Shown: positions 10,262 to 20,700 of the stretch, piece after piece
How the letters are laid out: every line of letters starts with the position of its first letter
Numbering within the stretch: the first letter of the stretch is position 1
NCBI RefSeq assembly: GCF_023898315.1
Contig: NC_064614.1
Coordinates: 72,862,501-72,926,500, forward strand
Origin: Schistocerca nitens
Lineage: Eukaryota > Arthropoda > Insecta > Orthoptera > Acrididae
Direction: 5' to 3'
DNA: 64,000 nucleotides
The notes under the pieces: model-generated
Told to the model about the DNA's origin: nothing
Databases searched by the model: none
The model's input: the letters and a program-made list of their open reading frames with translations, nothing else
Program-made: the position numbers and the translations under genes

Positions 10262-11565
10262 CGTTACTTTGCATAACTTCATTTTAGTTTTCAATTTTCA
10301 AATATAATTTAACACCACTTGCTACAAAGACTACACAGTTCTCATAAACTCCATCACACTTCGCTATCGACTATGATTACGTTTACATAAGTTATCGGTG
10401 AGGCATCGATACCGAAGAAAAAACACGCAGTAATGTGGAAAAGCGTACAGCCTACCATTAATACTAGTGGATAAACTGCCCTAGTAACGACTGAATGCAA
10501 TTGTACGTAAGAATAAACGTAGATAAATTTTGAATGATCAGTTCATTTATTATGAATCAGAAAATGAAAATCAACCAAAACCATAAGGTTTCCAGTGCTA
10601 GAGTGCATATTTTTTTCCTTAATCCATTTCCATTTGACGGGGTTTAAGCTACCGCAACAGTAATACTCATATACGCGACAATGGTCGTTACTCAGATGAG
10701 AGCTAATTTGTTTAGGCAAGTGATCAGAGAATCAGATCGGTTATTCATATCCAAGTGTAAGTACATTTCATACTTAAGAATTCTCTAAACAACATATAGA
10801 GAAAATCAAAATAGAATGAATGATTACAGTTCACGGAGCGGTAACAATTACTTAATGTAACCTCACGGTAATCTAGCTTTGATTAATCAGACCTTACATT
10901 TTAGTATCATTCACTGTCGAGAATGTAACAATTAAATACGAATGAATACAAAATAACATAAAAGTACCAAGACAACGCTGAAGTGTGATAGTCAAGATGT
11001 CGGCACCGATACACAAATTTTCCGAAACACATATAAGTATTCAGTACAGGAGATGAAAAATTAAAATTCACAATCCTTTGCCAGATTCAATAATTTCGGC
11101 CGGTATTAAATATTTGTTCAAAAAATTAGTTAAGGTTTACTGCAGTACAAATGTTTCATAATGTCTTTGGTTAATCAACAAGAGATGAACCTTCCATTTA
11201 AAAGAAAATTTAACTTTACTTTGACACAATCAGCACCTGGTTACATTTTTCATTCAGAATGAGATTCTCGGAACTGAAAATAAAAGGGAATGCACAACGA
11301 TTCGCGGTAGAAAAATTATGATTTAGCTTCACACAATTACTGCATTCTTCAAAGAAAACTCTTGTTGGACATTGGCTAGTGTTTTAAAGAGCTCGATGTC
11401 TGAAGTAGTTTCGTCTTACTTTCTGCGAAGCTCCTACGGTGACGTATTAGTTGGGCGGCACCAATTACAATAACTGTCTAGCAGCTGTACACATTTTTAT
11501 TGCTTACGTCGACCAAGTAGCTCCGTTTTTTTCAAATCCTCTTGGCGCGTCCTCTTAGTTCACCA
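10262..11565. other. LRR gene intron, AT-rich, featureless
   Basis: No ORF longer than chance and no repeat recognised. Part of the presumed intron between 10258 and 23251. Confidence 0.4.
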
Positions 11566-11634
11566 TTGTACTAGGACCCATGCAAACTGCATTTCCTCTC
11601 AGTCATAAGGCAATGCCGCACTACTACATCGATA

Positions 11635-11680
11635 GCCCCCTCCCCCCACGCCCCCATCCCCACCCACCAACCCACCCACC

Positions 11681-11728
<48 letters not shown>

Positions 11729-11762
11729 TACACACACACACACACAAACATACACACACACA
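11635..11762. repeat. (CCCA)n and (CA)n microsatellite
   Basis: C-rich CCCACC repeats pass into a CA dinucleotide tract with occasional AAACATA interruptions. It directly abuts the mariner-like pseudogene at its 5' side. Confidence 0.95.
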
Positions 11763-11764
11763 TG

Positions 11765-12360
11765 GGACGATGACAGATTTTTTGCGCGCGTTGTATTTAG
11801 CGACGAAGCGTCATTCACCCACAGCAGTAACGTTAACCGGCACAATATGCATTATTGGGCCACGGAAAATCCACGATGGCTGCGACAAGTGGAACATCAG
11901 CGACCTTGGCGGGTTAATGTATAGCGCGATATATTTTATCGATGGCAATCTAAATGGTACAATATATGCCAGTCTCCTACGTAATGCTCTACCGATGTTA
12001 CTACAAGATGTTTCACTGCATGACAAAATGGCGATGTACTTCCAGCATGCTGGGTGTCCGGCACATAGCTCGCGTGCGGTTGAACCGGTATTGAATAGCA
12101 TATTTCAGGACAGGTGGATTGGTCGTCGAAGCACCATACCATGGCCCGCACGTTCACCGGATCCGACGTCCCCGGATTTCTATTTTTGGGGAAAATTGAA
12201 AGATATTTGTTGTCGTGATAAACCGACCACGGCTGACAACATGCGTCAGCGCATTGTCAATGCAAGTGCGAACATTACGGAAAGCGAACTACTCGCTGTT
12301 GAGAGCAATGTCGTTACACGTATTGCCAAATTCATTGAGGTTAACGGACATCATTTTGAG
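11765..12360 (+). pseudogene. mariner-like transposase catalytic domain, broken
   Basis: The remnant begins WDDDRFFARVVFSDEASF, containing the first catalytic Asp. After a frameshift near 11880 it continues in the frame of IDGNLNGTIYASLL. The second motif reads MAMYFQHAGCPAHSS where the family has QQDGAPxH, so the second Asp is replaced. The third motif WPARSPDPTSPDFYFWGKLKD is present. The C-terminus (KFIEVNGHHFEQ) runs into a SINE inserted at 12363, which supplies the apparent end of the long ORF. The N-terminal DNA-binding part is missing. Confidence 0.65.
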
Positions 12361-12362
12361 CA

Positions 12363-12562
12363 AAAAATGGTTCAAATGGCTCTGAGCACTATGGGACTTA
12401 ACATCCGTGGTCATCAGTCCCCTAGAACTTAGAACTACTTAAACCTAACGAACCTAAGGACATCACAAACATCCATACCCGAGGCAGGATTCGAACCTGC
12501 GACCGTAGCAGTCGCGCGGTTCCGGACTGCGCGCCTAAAACCGCTAGACTGCCGCGGCCGGC
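12363..12562 (-). repeat. SINE family A, copy 2
   Basis: Reverse-oriented copy with B box complement GGATTCGAACCTGCGACC. Near-perfect 12-bp target duplication TCATTTTGAGCA / TCATTTGGAGCA at 12351-12362 and 12563-12574, inserted into the mariner-like element. Confidence 0.9.
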
Positions 12563-13521
12563 TCATTTGGAGCATTTATTGCATTAATGTGGTATTTACA
12601 GGTAATCACAGTGTAACAGCATGCGTTCTCAGAAATGATAAGTTCACAAAGGTACGTGTATCACATTGGAACAACCGAAATAAAATGTTCGAACGTACCT
12701 ACGTTCTGTATTTTAATACAGAACGTGCCTGTTACCAACTGTTCGTCTAAAATTGTGAGCTATATGTTTGTGACTATTACAGCGCCATCTATCACAAAGC
12801 GAAAAAAGTGGTCCAAGTAAAACATTCATATTTCTTTACGTACTACACGAATATGTAATAAAAAATGGGAGTTCTTATTTAGAAAACGCAGTTGATATCC
12901 GTTTGACCTATGGCAGCGCCATCTAGCGGGCCAACCATAGCGCCATGTGGTTGGGCCCTTCAAGCGCCCTTCAAGCTAGATGAGTTTCGTTCATTGTACT
13001 TTTCTCGTTTGACGCTTATTTCGTGAGATATTTGGCCCGGTAGCGATCAATGGACCACCCTATATATATATCACAGAGAGACGCCAGCCCTCTGACAACC
13101 GTGCCGCCGCCGCCGTTGCTAGGTCACGGATGCGATCTACACAGAGGGACCAGCTCCTTCCCTGACTCACATTTAGTAACATGGAGAGGGAACGACGTTG
13201 GGATCGCGGATTTACTTCGAACTTTGTACACTTTGGTTGGCCATTAAAACAATATAATGTGCAAGTAGTAAGGTGCACTACTCTTCCAATTCTGAGAAAA
13301 TCGCAAATTACGTTTTACGTTTCTGTCATGTAACTGATGTATCTGTGCGTTGGTACGGAACGACAGAATTCGTGGTGGTCAAGTGGTTAGGGTTAAAGCT
13401 TAGAAAGACGTCTGTGAATCAGCCGATTCCCGCTCAAAGCTTAATGTTTGTAGTACAAGTGTAAATTCTGTGATATTCAAAAAATTCGCACCTACATTAT
13501 TCGTTCTTGCAAGTTAACTGT

Positions 13522-13708
13522 GGCCGGCCGAAGTGGCCGTGCGGTTAAAGGCGCTGCAGTCTGGAACCGCAAGACCGCTACGGTCGCAGGTTCGAATCCT
13601 GCCTCGGGTATGGATGTTTGTGGTGTCCTTAGGTTAGTTAGGTTTAACTAGTTCTAAGTTCTAGGGGACTAATGACCTCAGAAGTTGAGTCCCATAGTGC
13701 TAAGAGCC
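13522..13708 (+). repeat. SINE family A, copy 3
   Basis: Head GGCCGAAGTGGCCGTGCGG, B box GGTTCGAATCC, body ending GTGCTAAGAGCC. Target duplication AAGTTAACTG at 13511-13520 and 13709-13718. Confidence 0.9.
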
Positions 13709-14122
13709 AAGTTAACTGCCAAATGGAACCTGCCTTTGTGTCCGCAGCTGGAAGCGTCGAGAAGGTGCAAAGTAGTTGCGCGTATCTTGCCAGATTGCAT
13801 GTATAAGGGATTTCTCAAATCACCCCAGGCATACATCTTCAGGAAAACTCTATGCGTTCTTCATTTACTTGTCGATGGTAAAAAATATTTTTGTTTAGTA
13901 ATTAAATTTAATTAAAAACCGTAAATAATCAAATGACATGAAACTCACTAAATCTTCATGCAAATACATATGGTTTTTTTAGTTATATTATCTATCAGAC
14001 ATCATATAAATTAAATAATAGGACCAGCGATGAAAAAAATATAGATTAAAATTTAAGTTTGAAAGGGTGTTGAACCTTCGCCTTGAACTAGTTCGTATTA
14101 CGAGGCTCGAACACTAAACACT

Positions 14123-14348
14123 GCGCAGTGGTTAGACACTGGACTCGCATTCGGGAGGACGACGGTTCAATCCCGCGTCCCGCCATCCTGATTTAGGTTT
14201 TCCGTGATTTCCCTAAATCGTTCCAGGCAAATGCCGGGATGGTTCCTTTCAAAGGGCACGGCCGACTTCCTTCCCCGTCCTTCCCTAATCCGATGAGAAC
14301 GATGACCTCGCTGTCTGGTCTCCTTCTCCAAACAACCAACCAACCAAC
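14123..14348 (+). repeat. tRNA-derived SINE, family B, copy 1
   Basis: A second SINE family. The tRNA-like head contains CAGTGGTTAGACACTGGACT and GGTTCAATCCC. The body includes GGGCACGGCCGACTTCC and ends in (CCAA)n. Perfect 11-bp target duplication CACTAAACACT at 14112-14122 and 14349-14359. Confidence 0.9.
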
Positions 14349-14780
14349 CACTAAACACTTTTTTTCGTGTATAGGAACCATGCTGTCACCCAATGGGAGG
14401 GGTGGGGCACAGTGGGCCGGTGTCGCAACCCGAGGCCTGGTCACCATGTCACTTTCCTACCCTCCAGGAAAGAAGGAAAGCGTAGGGAACGTGAAGTGGA
14501 GGTACAATGAACATCAAGAGTTATTTATTTATTTTTATGTACTTAACTACAGATTTTTTTCTTACGTTAATGCCACCGAGAATAGCAGGAAACCGGAGTA
14601 GCGAGGAGAAGGGCGCAGCAAGACGTCACACTTACTGAGACTATCGACCTACAGTTCTTCCGCGAAGAACATCGCGATGACTACAGAGTACATCGGTTCA
14701 AGTGTGTAAGAGACAGGGGTCAACTCTTCATGACAGGAACACTCCAGCCCAGTGGTGGGTTAAGGAAGACACTGCAAAGG

Positions 14781-14981
14781 AGAAAATGGTTCAAAATGGC
14801 TCTAAGCACTATGGGACTTAACATCTGAGGTCATCAGTCTCCTAGAACTTATAACTACTTAAACCTCACTAACCTAACGACATCACACACATCCATGCCC
14901 GAGACAGGATTCGAACCTGCGACCGTAGCAGCAGCGTGGTTGCGGACTGAAGCGCCTAGAACCGATCGGCCACAACGGCCG
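14781..14981 (-). repeat. SINE family A, copy 4
   Basis: Reverse-oriented copy with GGATTCGAACCTGCGACC. The flanks GCAAAGGA and GCAAGGA suggest a short, slightly altered target duplication. It is nested in LINE sequence. Confidence 0.8.
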
Positions 14982-15217
14982 GCAAGGATTTCGTTTTCTG
15001 TGGCGTTAGCAAACATCCATCGTCGCATTCACGGGAACCGAGCCAAAGGAGAGTCTGGAGAATTCCGTAATGTTGTTCAGAGTACAGCATAACATAATGT
15101 GCATCGAGGACAGACCCTATATCCAGTTGGGTATCAAAACGCAGCCCATCATCGGTCGTAAGAATATTAGTCACATTCCTACGACGGGAGCGTCGTTCTC
15201 CTGTGACACTATACATA

Positions 15218-16538
15218 CGACGGTCACTCCAAAAGAAACGCACACTATTTTTTTTTAATCCATCTTTTATTCTACATGTTTGAAAGTTTTACAGTGTGTA
15301 GATACATTGTTTAGGAACAATATTTTCATTTCTCCACATAATTTCCATCCCTCTAAACTGCCTTACGCCATCTTGGAACCAGCGGTAAAATTCTGGACCA
15401 ACCTGTTGGAGCCACTGTTTAGCAGCGTGCACAAGGGAGTCATCATCTTCAAACCTAGTTCCACCAAGACAGTCTTTCAGTTTCCCTAAGAGATGATAGT
15501 TACATGGAGCCAGGTCAGGACTGTAAGGCGGGTATTTCAGTGTTGTCCATCCGAGTTTTGTGGTCGCTTCCATGGTTTTTTGACTGACATGTAGCCGTGC
15601 ATTGGCGTGCAACAGCAAAACATCCTGATTTTGCGGATGTGGTCGAACACAACTCAGTCGAGCTTGAAGTTTTTTCAGTGTCGTAACATATGCATCAGAA
15701 TTTATGCTGGTTCCACTTGGCATGATGTCCACAAGCAAGAGTCCTTCGGAATCGAAAAACACTGTAGCCAAAACTTCCCCAGCAGAAGGTGTCGTTTTGA
15801 ATTTTTTTTCCTTGGGTGAATTTGCATGCTGCGACTCCACTGATTGCCTCTTCCTCTCTGATGAAAAGTGATGGAGCCATGTTTCATCACCTGTCACAGT
15901 TCTTCCAAGAAATTCATCTCCACCATTCTCGTACTGTTCCAAAAGTTTGCTGCATACCGTTTTTCTTGTTTCTTTGTGAGCCATTGTCAACATCGTGGGA
16001 ACCCACCTGGCACAAACCTTTTTTAATGCCAACACTTTCAGACTTCTGCAAACACTTCCTTTCCCTATCCCAACGTAGCGTGACAATTGGTTCACTGTGA
16101 TGCGTCTGTCAGCATTCACCAATTCGTTTACCCTCTACACATTGTCTGGAGTGTGTGAAATACGAGGCCTGCCGCTGCGAAGACAATCCTCAATGTTGCC
16201 GTGCCCGCTTTCATCACATAACTTGCTTGTCCAGCGACTAACTGTACTGCGATCGAAAGCAGCTTCTCCATACTCCTTTTTCAAACTCTTGTGGATGTTT
16301 CTCACTGTCTCGTTTTCACAGCACAGGAATTCTATGACAACACGTTGCTTCTGACGAACGTCAAGTGTAGCAGCCATCTTGAAGACATACTGTGACGGCG
16401 CCACTCACGGCAACAGGTTGAACTAAGCTAGAAAACAAGCGGGAAGGATGTATCTACACACTGAAAGACTTTCACACATGCAGAATGAGAACTGTATTTT
16501 TACAGAAATAGTGTGCATTTCTTTTGGAGTGACCCTCG
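15218..16538 (-). mobile_element. mariner element, 1321 bp, dead
   Basis: TA at 15216-15217 and 16539-16540 flank inverted ends reading GGTCACTCCAAAAGAAA(C/T)GCACACTAT. The length is typical of mariner. It is inserted in the endonuclease-bearing LINE. Confidence 0.9.
15289..16404 (-). pseudogene. mariner transposase, internal stop and lost Asp
   Basis: A classical mariner transposase of about 370 residues. It is read from the ATG at 16402-16404 or, more likely, from MAATLDVRQKQRVV a few codons later. The N-terminal helix-turn-helix includes STVSRWTSKLCDESG. An in-frame stop lies at about 16131-16135 between RISHTPDNV and RVNELVNADRR. The catalytic domain has VTGDETWLHH (first Asp). The second motif reads LLLHANARLHVS, with Ala for the expected Asp. 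The third motif YSPDLAPCNYHLLGKLKD is present (D34D spacing). Both the stop and the Asp loss make it inactive. Confidence 0.88.
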
Positions 16539-18124
16539 TACATGGACGTTCCTGCACTAACCCATCGTGTGTGCGCGCCCTGGCCATAGCTTCTTCAAGG
16601 CGGCGGCGAGATAGGCCACACGCTTTGGCGGCAGAGACTGATGGTGCAGATATATCCGTCATGGTCAGAGAATACGGTGGGCCAGACTTTAGCAGCCTGC
16701 ACCCAACGGGTAAAATCGTGGGAGCTGTAAACAAGATCGAGTCGGGTGGAAGAATGGCTAGTGAAATGCGTAAACCCCGGACGATATCCATGAACATTCT
16801 CCTAAGAATCCACTAGACTGAGGTGCTAGAGAATTGTCGCTAGGAGAGTGACGTGGTAGTTGGTCTTTAGGTGCCTGGGTGCAGTTGAAATCGCCTCCCA
16901 TGATCAATGCATCCTGCAGACCCAGGAAAAGAGGCGTGACTGTCTCTGAGAAGAAGCTGAAACGTTCACGGCGGCGTTCCGAGCCAGATGGCGCATAGAC
17001 ATTGACGATCCTGACGCCACTAAACATGACACCCATATCTCTGGCATCGTGGAGATCGGCAACTGCATCAGCTAGTATACCGTCACGTAAGAGGATCGTC
17101 ACGCCACTACCAATAGGGGTAACATGAGAGACATGTGCTGTAAAACCATGGGGGGCATATGAAGTTGCAACGTGCATCTCCTGAAGCACAGCAACGTCGA
17201 CGTCCCCAGCATGCAGCGTGTCAGGGAGCGAAGCCAGTTTGTGGCGTACACGATTGGTACTGACATTGACAGTGGCTGTGCGATATCTGGAAAGCTACCA
17301 TCGCTAGGAGAACGGGCGGTTTAAACATGGGGGAAGAACGGGGAACTCCCTGTCAAGCCCCCATGGAAGAGCATCTCACTGTGACGGGGAGGGACCCGCC
17401 CCCAAAAACGGGTGCTCCATCACCCAGTACATCTCCAGGATGTCCATTCTCAGCATCCTCCCAGGAGACAAACGTCTCACCAGGACGTTTCAGTAGAAAA
17501 CTATCAGAGGGGAGCCCATAGATAGCGTCAGACATAGAAACTGAGGGAACCACATCACACGCAGGCGGGAGAAGGTCTGAGTCCGAAGGTGGACGGTGAC
17601 TGAACTTGGAGGCGGGGAAGGACGTCGCATCGTCAGGTATCAGGGCGTCAGAGGACAGCGCACCATAAGTAGGAGGGTCGTCATCAAGTGCACACGTCCG
17701 ATGGACGCAGTCATCGGAATGGGTACGGTATTGTCTCTTCCATTTCATCGGCAATCATCGCTTCCTAACATGCTGCTCCGTGTCGGATAGCGGGCGGCTA
17801 TCGTCCGACATGTGGCCAGATGCCACAAAAGCGGATGTCTGTACAGCCCCATGATCAACAACCGTGGGATCGGGACAGACAGCTTGTGGCTGCTGACGGT
17901 CTTCGTTCATTTGTATTGCCTCCGGCAGGAGTGTAGGAGAGACGGGCGAAACTCCCATCGCGTCGTCGAGATGAGTCGACGCCGGTACCGACTGATTCAA
18001 AGGGGACACAGCAGGCAGCACCGCCGCAGACGCATAAGACAGAGGTAACACGGCGTCGCAGGAGGAGCGACGGCTCCCATCGGCGTCTGAACATATTTGA
18101 GAACGAGAGCACTTCGTGACTTGT

Positions 18125-18596
18125 GATAGACTTTACACGAAATTAGAAAATTTTGTGAATGTTTTTTCGCTGACAACTCCCACAAAATGATAAAATGAGG
18201 AAGTTTACTGCTTCAAACATTTTCGCTGTTCATGGAGTAAAACTGCTCCATCAGCCTTCTTTACTACTAACCCTACTCGCGACACATTTCCCAGGCAAGG
18301 TTCACGTATATCACCAGAAGTACTTCCAAAATTATCGGTTCATAGTGCAGGAGATATGACATCACAAACATTGAGATGCGTGAAAATGAAACTGCAGGCC
18401 AAAATTCGTTAGAGATACGGGTGAAACAAATGTACAAATACGTAAGAAATTTATTATATTAATGAGAAATATGTGACTGCGTACTTGGGAAAACCTACAG
18501 GTAAAAAGCTTCTGCTATACCGCTGGATAGACTTCAACCAAACTTGGTAATCGTATTACTATCTCGGGGCGGGTGGCGGGGGGGGGGGGGGGGTGG
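18125..18596 (+). mobile_element. Helitron-like repeat fragment A
   Basis: The sequence resembles 29990-30335: GTTTACTGCTTCAAACATTT against GTTTATTGCTAATTACGTTT, then GGAGATATGACATCACAAAC, and AACCAAACTTGGTAATCG against GAATGAAACGTGGTATGTG. It is non-coding. It ends in a G-run at 18571-18593 directly before the TIR element at 18597. Helitron assignment rests on the 3' end of the other copy. Confidence 0.4.
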
Positions 18597-18823
18597 AGTA
18601 ATCATGAAACGATGCGACGCAGTCATGTTTCGATTCATGAGGGTCAGCAACTGATAAAAAAAAAGGGGCCCCCCGGGTCCCAAGGTCGCGATGGCGGCGT
18701 CACTGTCCCGCCGAGATAATTTGTCCTTTTAGGACAATTATCTGAGCAAGCACCCACGCCAGCAAAAGGTTGCCCAACACGGGCAGTTCGATAACGTAAT
18801 GTATATAAAAGGTGGTAATGATT
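18597..18823 (+). repeat. left terminal inverted repeat
   Basis: Matches the complement of 21151-21375 nearly base for base. It contains GGGGCCCCCCGGGTCCC, the palindrome-like AATTTGTCCTTTTAGGACAA and, at its inner end, a TATA box TATATAAAAGG at 18802-18812 pointing into the element. Confidence 0.92.
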
Positions 18824-18972
18824 GATTCATGAGGGTCAGCAACTGATAAAAAAAAAGGGGCCCCCCGGGTCCCAAGGTCGCGATGGCGGCGTCACTGTCC
18901 CGCCAAGATAATTTGTCCTTTTAGGACAATTATCTGAGCAAGCACCCACGCCAGCAAAAGGTTGCCCGACAC
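18820..18972 (+). repeat. tandem partial copy of the left TIR
   Basis: A second, direct copy of about 150 bp of the TIR begins GATTCATGAGGGTCAGC and ends at the GTTGCCCGACACGTG block. It lacks both the outer 30 bp and the TATA-bearing inner part. The join occurs at the shared tetranucleotide GATT. Confidence 0.92.
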
Positions 18973-19125
18973 GTGTTGATAACAGGAGTTGTTTTAACCG
19001 GCTGTACCCGAATTTTAGTACATAAGGGGGGTGATTTGGAGCTCAACACATCATGTCCTCTGAACCGATAACGTCGACATCTACGAGCAGCAGCAGCAAG
19101 TGTGTGTGTGTAACCTTCTTTCAAG

Positions 19126-19602
19126 ATGTATACTGTAATCTTCGACTGTCAAGGCTTCAAGACATGTGCGAATGAATTTGTTCCTAAGGACTTAGCATTC
19201 CAAATGCTGTGCGATGATGGAACAGTGTTTGCCTCTGGAAGTTACATTCTTCAATGTACAACACCGTATTACGAACTTGATATCGAATCAGCAAAATGGT
19301 TGGCCGAGAACCATCACCACTACAACATTAATTCAGTAGGAGTCTCGCTGGATAGTGCATTAAACTCCATCAAGTCAGTGGTACCAACAAACTGCACTGT
19401 ACTTGTTAAAGGTACTGAAAAAGTGAAATGGGTAAGAGAGTTCTTACCTGACTGCCTAATAACTAATGTGGAGGAGAAAGGCTGCCCTTCACTACATGCT
19501 CTACGTAAGCTGAATGGTATTGGCAGGTACCAACCAGTAACTGCGAAATTGAATACAAATCTGCTGGTGAAGTGGTACAAAGAGTACTACTTAAAACATT
19601 AA
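19126..19602 (+). CDS. 158-aa protein of mini-Polinton (IFDCQGFK family)
   Basis: Intact ORF of 158 residues starting MYTVIFDCQGFKTCANEF and ending WYKEYYLKH. The ATG at 19126 is the first in frame after the TIR region. From memory, proteins with this IFDCQGFK start and a later VKGTEK motif recur in insect genomes alongside virus-like elements. Their biochemical function is unknown to me. An RNase H-like/DEDD nuclease fold is conceivable (Asp in the FD motif, later VKG strand), but this is speculation. AATAAAA polyadenylation signals follow at about 19854. The TATA box of the full left TIR copy could drive it, though the inner TIR copy lies between. It is the only uninterrupted, full-looking gene in the element. 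Confidence 0.7.
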   Translation: MYTVIFDCQGFKTCANEFVPKDLAFQMLCDDGTVFASGSYILQCTTPYYELDIESAKWLAENHHHYNINSVGVSLDSALNSIKSVVPTNCTVLVKGTEKVKWVREFLPDCLITNVEEKGCPSLHALRKLNGIGRYQPVTAKLNTNLLVKWYKEYYLKH

Positions 19603-19959
19603 GCTGAACAGTGTGGAGTAAAGAGTGTAATGGCCCCTCACAAAAGCAGGCAAGTGTGAACTGTTAGACAATTGTGAATCATGTGAAAACTGTGAAAGTT
19701 ATTTTCATTTCCTAGTATTCAGGCCTTTTTTGTAAATGCTTTAAAATTCCTGATGTGTTGTGTGATGGTGTGCATCTGTGGTATAACTATTAGGAACTTG
19801 AAGAAGCAGTTGTTCGTTTGGTATATCTTTAAAACATAACTGTAATTTTATATAATAAAATTACATTTTATGTTACTGTAATCCAACTGTTATGTTTTCT
19901 ATCAAAACCTAACCATTTCACAAATGCCTTATTTCCTTTCCTGTACAATACTTTCTCTA

Positions 19960-20290
19960 CTAGATAAATATTGGGTATTTTGTTTTCTGTAATTCATGAC
20001 CATAAAACGCACCAGCAATATTATTTAGTTCAAAATCTTGCAGAGTGTATGTCCTAGGATTTGTTTCTTGGACTCCAATTATCTTAAATATTTCTGTAGA
20101 CCAATTTGGTTTGTATCCTTTATCAAAAATGGCTTTGTTTTTACTGATTCTTACGAACTCTCCTACTTTAAATTTCTGCTTTGATTTGTCTATGGTACGT
20201 ATTTTATTATATACTGTGGATAAAAGGTGATTATCATTAACATCGCAGGGTCGCATCTTGGACTTAATGTAGGCCACATTGGCCGATGCA
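19960..20290 (-). pseudogene. Polinton-type integrase C-terminal fragment
   Basis: The - strand frame ends with KFKVGEFVRISKNKAIFDKG, YKPNWSTEIFKI and FYGHELQKTKYP before a stop at 19960. This is the SH3-like C-terminal part of the retroviral-type integrases found in Polintons and related adintoviruses (pattern: VRISK...F.KGY.PNW..E.F.I...FY..ELQK). The catalytic DDE core and zinc finger are missing. No chromodomain follows. The 5' end merges at about 20260-20290 into antisense of the helicase ORF, marking a fusion junction. A remnant of the upstream integrase (KMRPCDVNDNHLLSTVYNK) precedes the preserved part. Confidence 0.7.
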
Positions 20291-20628
20291 ATAATAAGAC
20301 GAATCAATTTGCTCTTCAAGACGCCGTAAATAGGCGTATAATCATTGGAAATGAAATTTCATTAGAAGAAGGTGATGTAGAGGATTTAAAAAATGTTTGT
20401 GAAGGAGTTGCATGCAACATTCGTGTAAAATATAAAGGAGATGCTATTTTAAGACGTACTCCATTACTGTTAATTTCTCAGCCAATTGTATGTAGTCATC
20501 CAGATTTCAACAATGTCCGTATTAGAACTATTAGGTGGAAAAAGTTGGATGAATTGAAAGATGGAATAAAAAAGCCTTATCCCTTAGCTTTCTTTTCAGT
20601 GTTGCAAATGTATAATATTCCTTATTAA
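20260..20628 (+). pseudogene. parvovirus/bidnavirus-like NS1 helicase C-terminal half
   Basis: The open + strand frame encodes the C-terminal part of a superfamily 3 helicase of the parvovirus NS1/bidnavirus type. It has NNKTNQFALQD and a Walker B-like RIIIGNE, followed by a segment equivalent to the sensor-1 region (RRTPLLLISQ, where Asn is usual in place of Gln). It ends with a stop at 20626-20628 that overlaps an AATAAA signal. The Walker A loop and the whole N-terminal nickase domain are absent, so it cannot be a working replication protein. Although the ORF can be read from an ATG at 20227, those first codons are antisense to integrase sequence. The family call is by motif recognition only. 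Confidence 0.62.
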
Positions 20629-20700
20629 ATAAAAGACAAGAATTTGTACAATGTATAATTTTTATTGTCAATTATTACAACAAATAAAAATAAATTACAA

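Larger units (their letters stand above)
11765..13062 (+). mobile_element. mariner-like element, 5'-truncated, SINE-interrupted
   Basis: Transposase remnant followed by a 3' untranslated part. The right end reads GATCAATGGACCACCCTATA, which matches from memory the conserved terminus of an insect mariner-like family (GGGTGGTCCATTGAT inverted). A short palindrome, GTACCTACGTTCTGT...ACAGAACGTGCC, lies at about 12695-12730. The left end is lost at the microsatellite. Confidence 0.65.
14640..18112 (-). mobile_element. non-LTR retrotransposon (ORF1 end + endonuclease), nested
   Basis: A LINE fragment on the - strand broken by the mariner at 15218-16538 and the SINE at 14781-14981. The part at 16541-17189 encodes an APE-type endonuclease: GSGVTILLRDGI, VNVYAPSGSERRRERFSFF and MGGDFNCTQ (the conserved GDFN), then THFTSHSSTRLDLVY and SDHDG in a shifted frame. 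Upstream, 17353-18112 holds a Pro/Ser/Asp-rich ORF1 C-terminus with a stop near 17755. Beyond the mariner, 15000-15216 continues with RRRNVTNILTTDDGLRFDT. No reverse transcriptase is preserved. Clade unclear (Tx1/L1-like possible). Confidence 0.55.

Noticed and set aside
11571..11845. Cys/Val-rich and His/Thr-rich ORFs
   Set aside because: Translations of the (CA)n and CCCA repeat.
18571..18593. G-run as a possible regulatory G-quadruplex
   Set aside because: A homopolymer at the edge of a repeat, with no gene placed to use it; possibly an assembly-sensitive tract.
20227..20628. Helicase ORF as a complete gene from its ATG
   Set aside because: The first codons are antisense integrase sequence, and Walker A and the nickase domain are absent.
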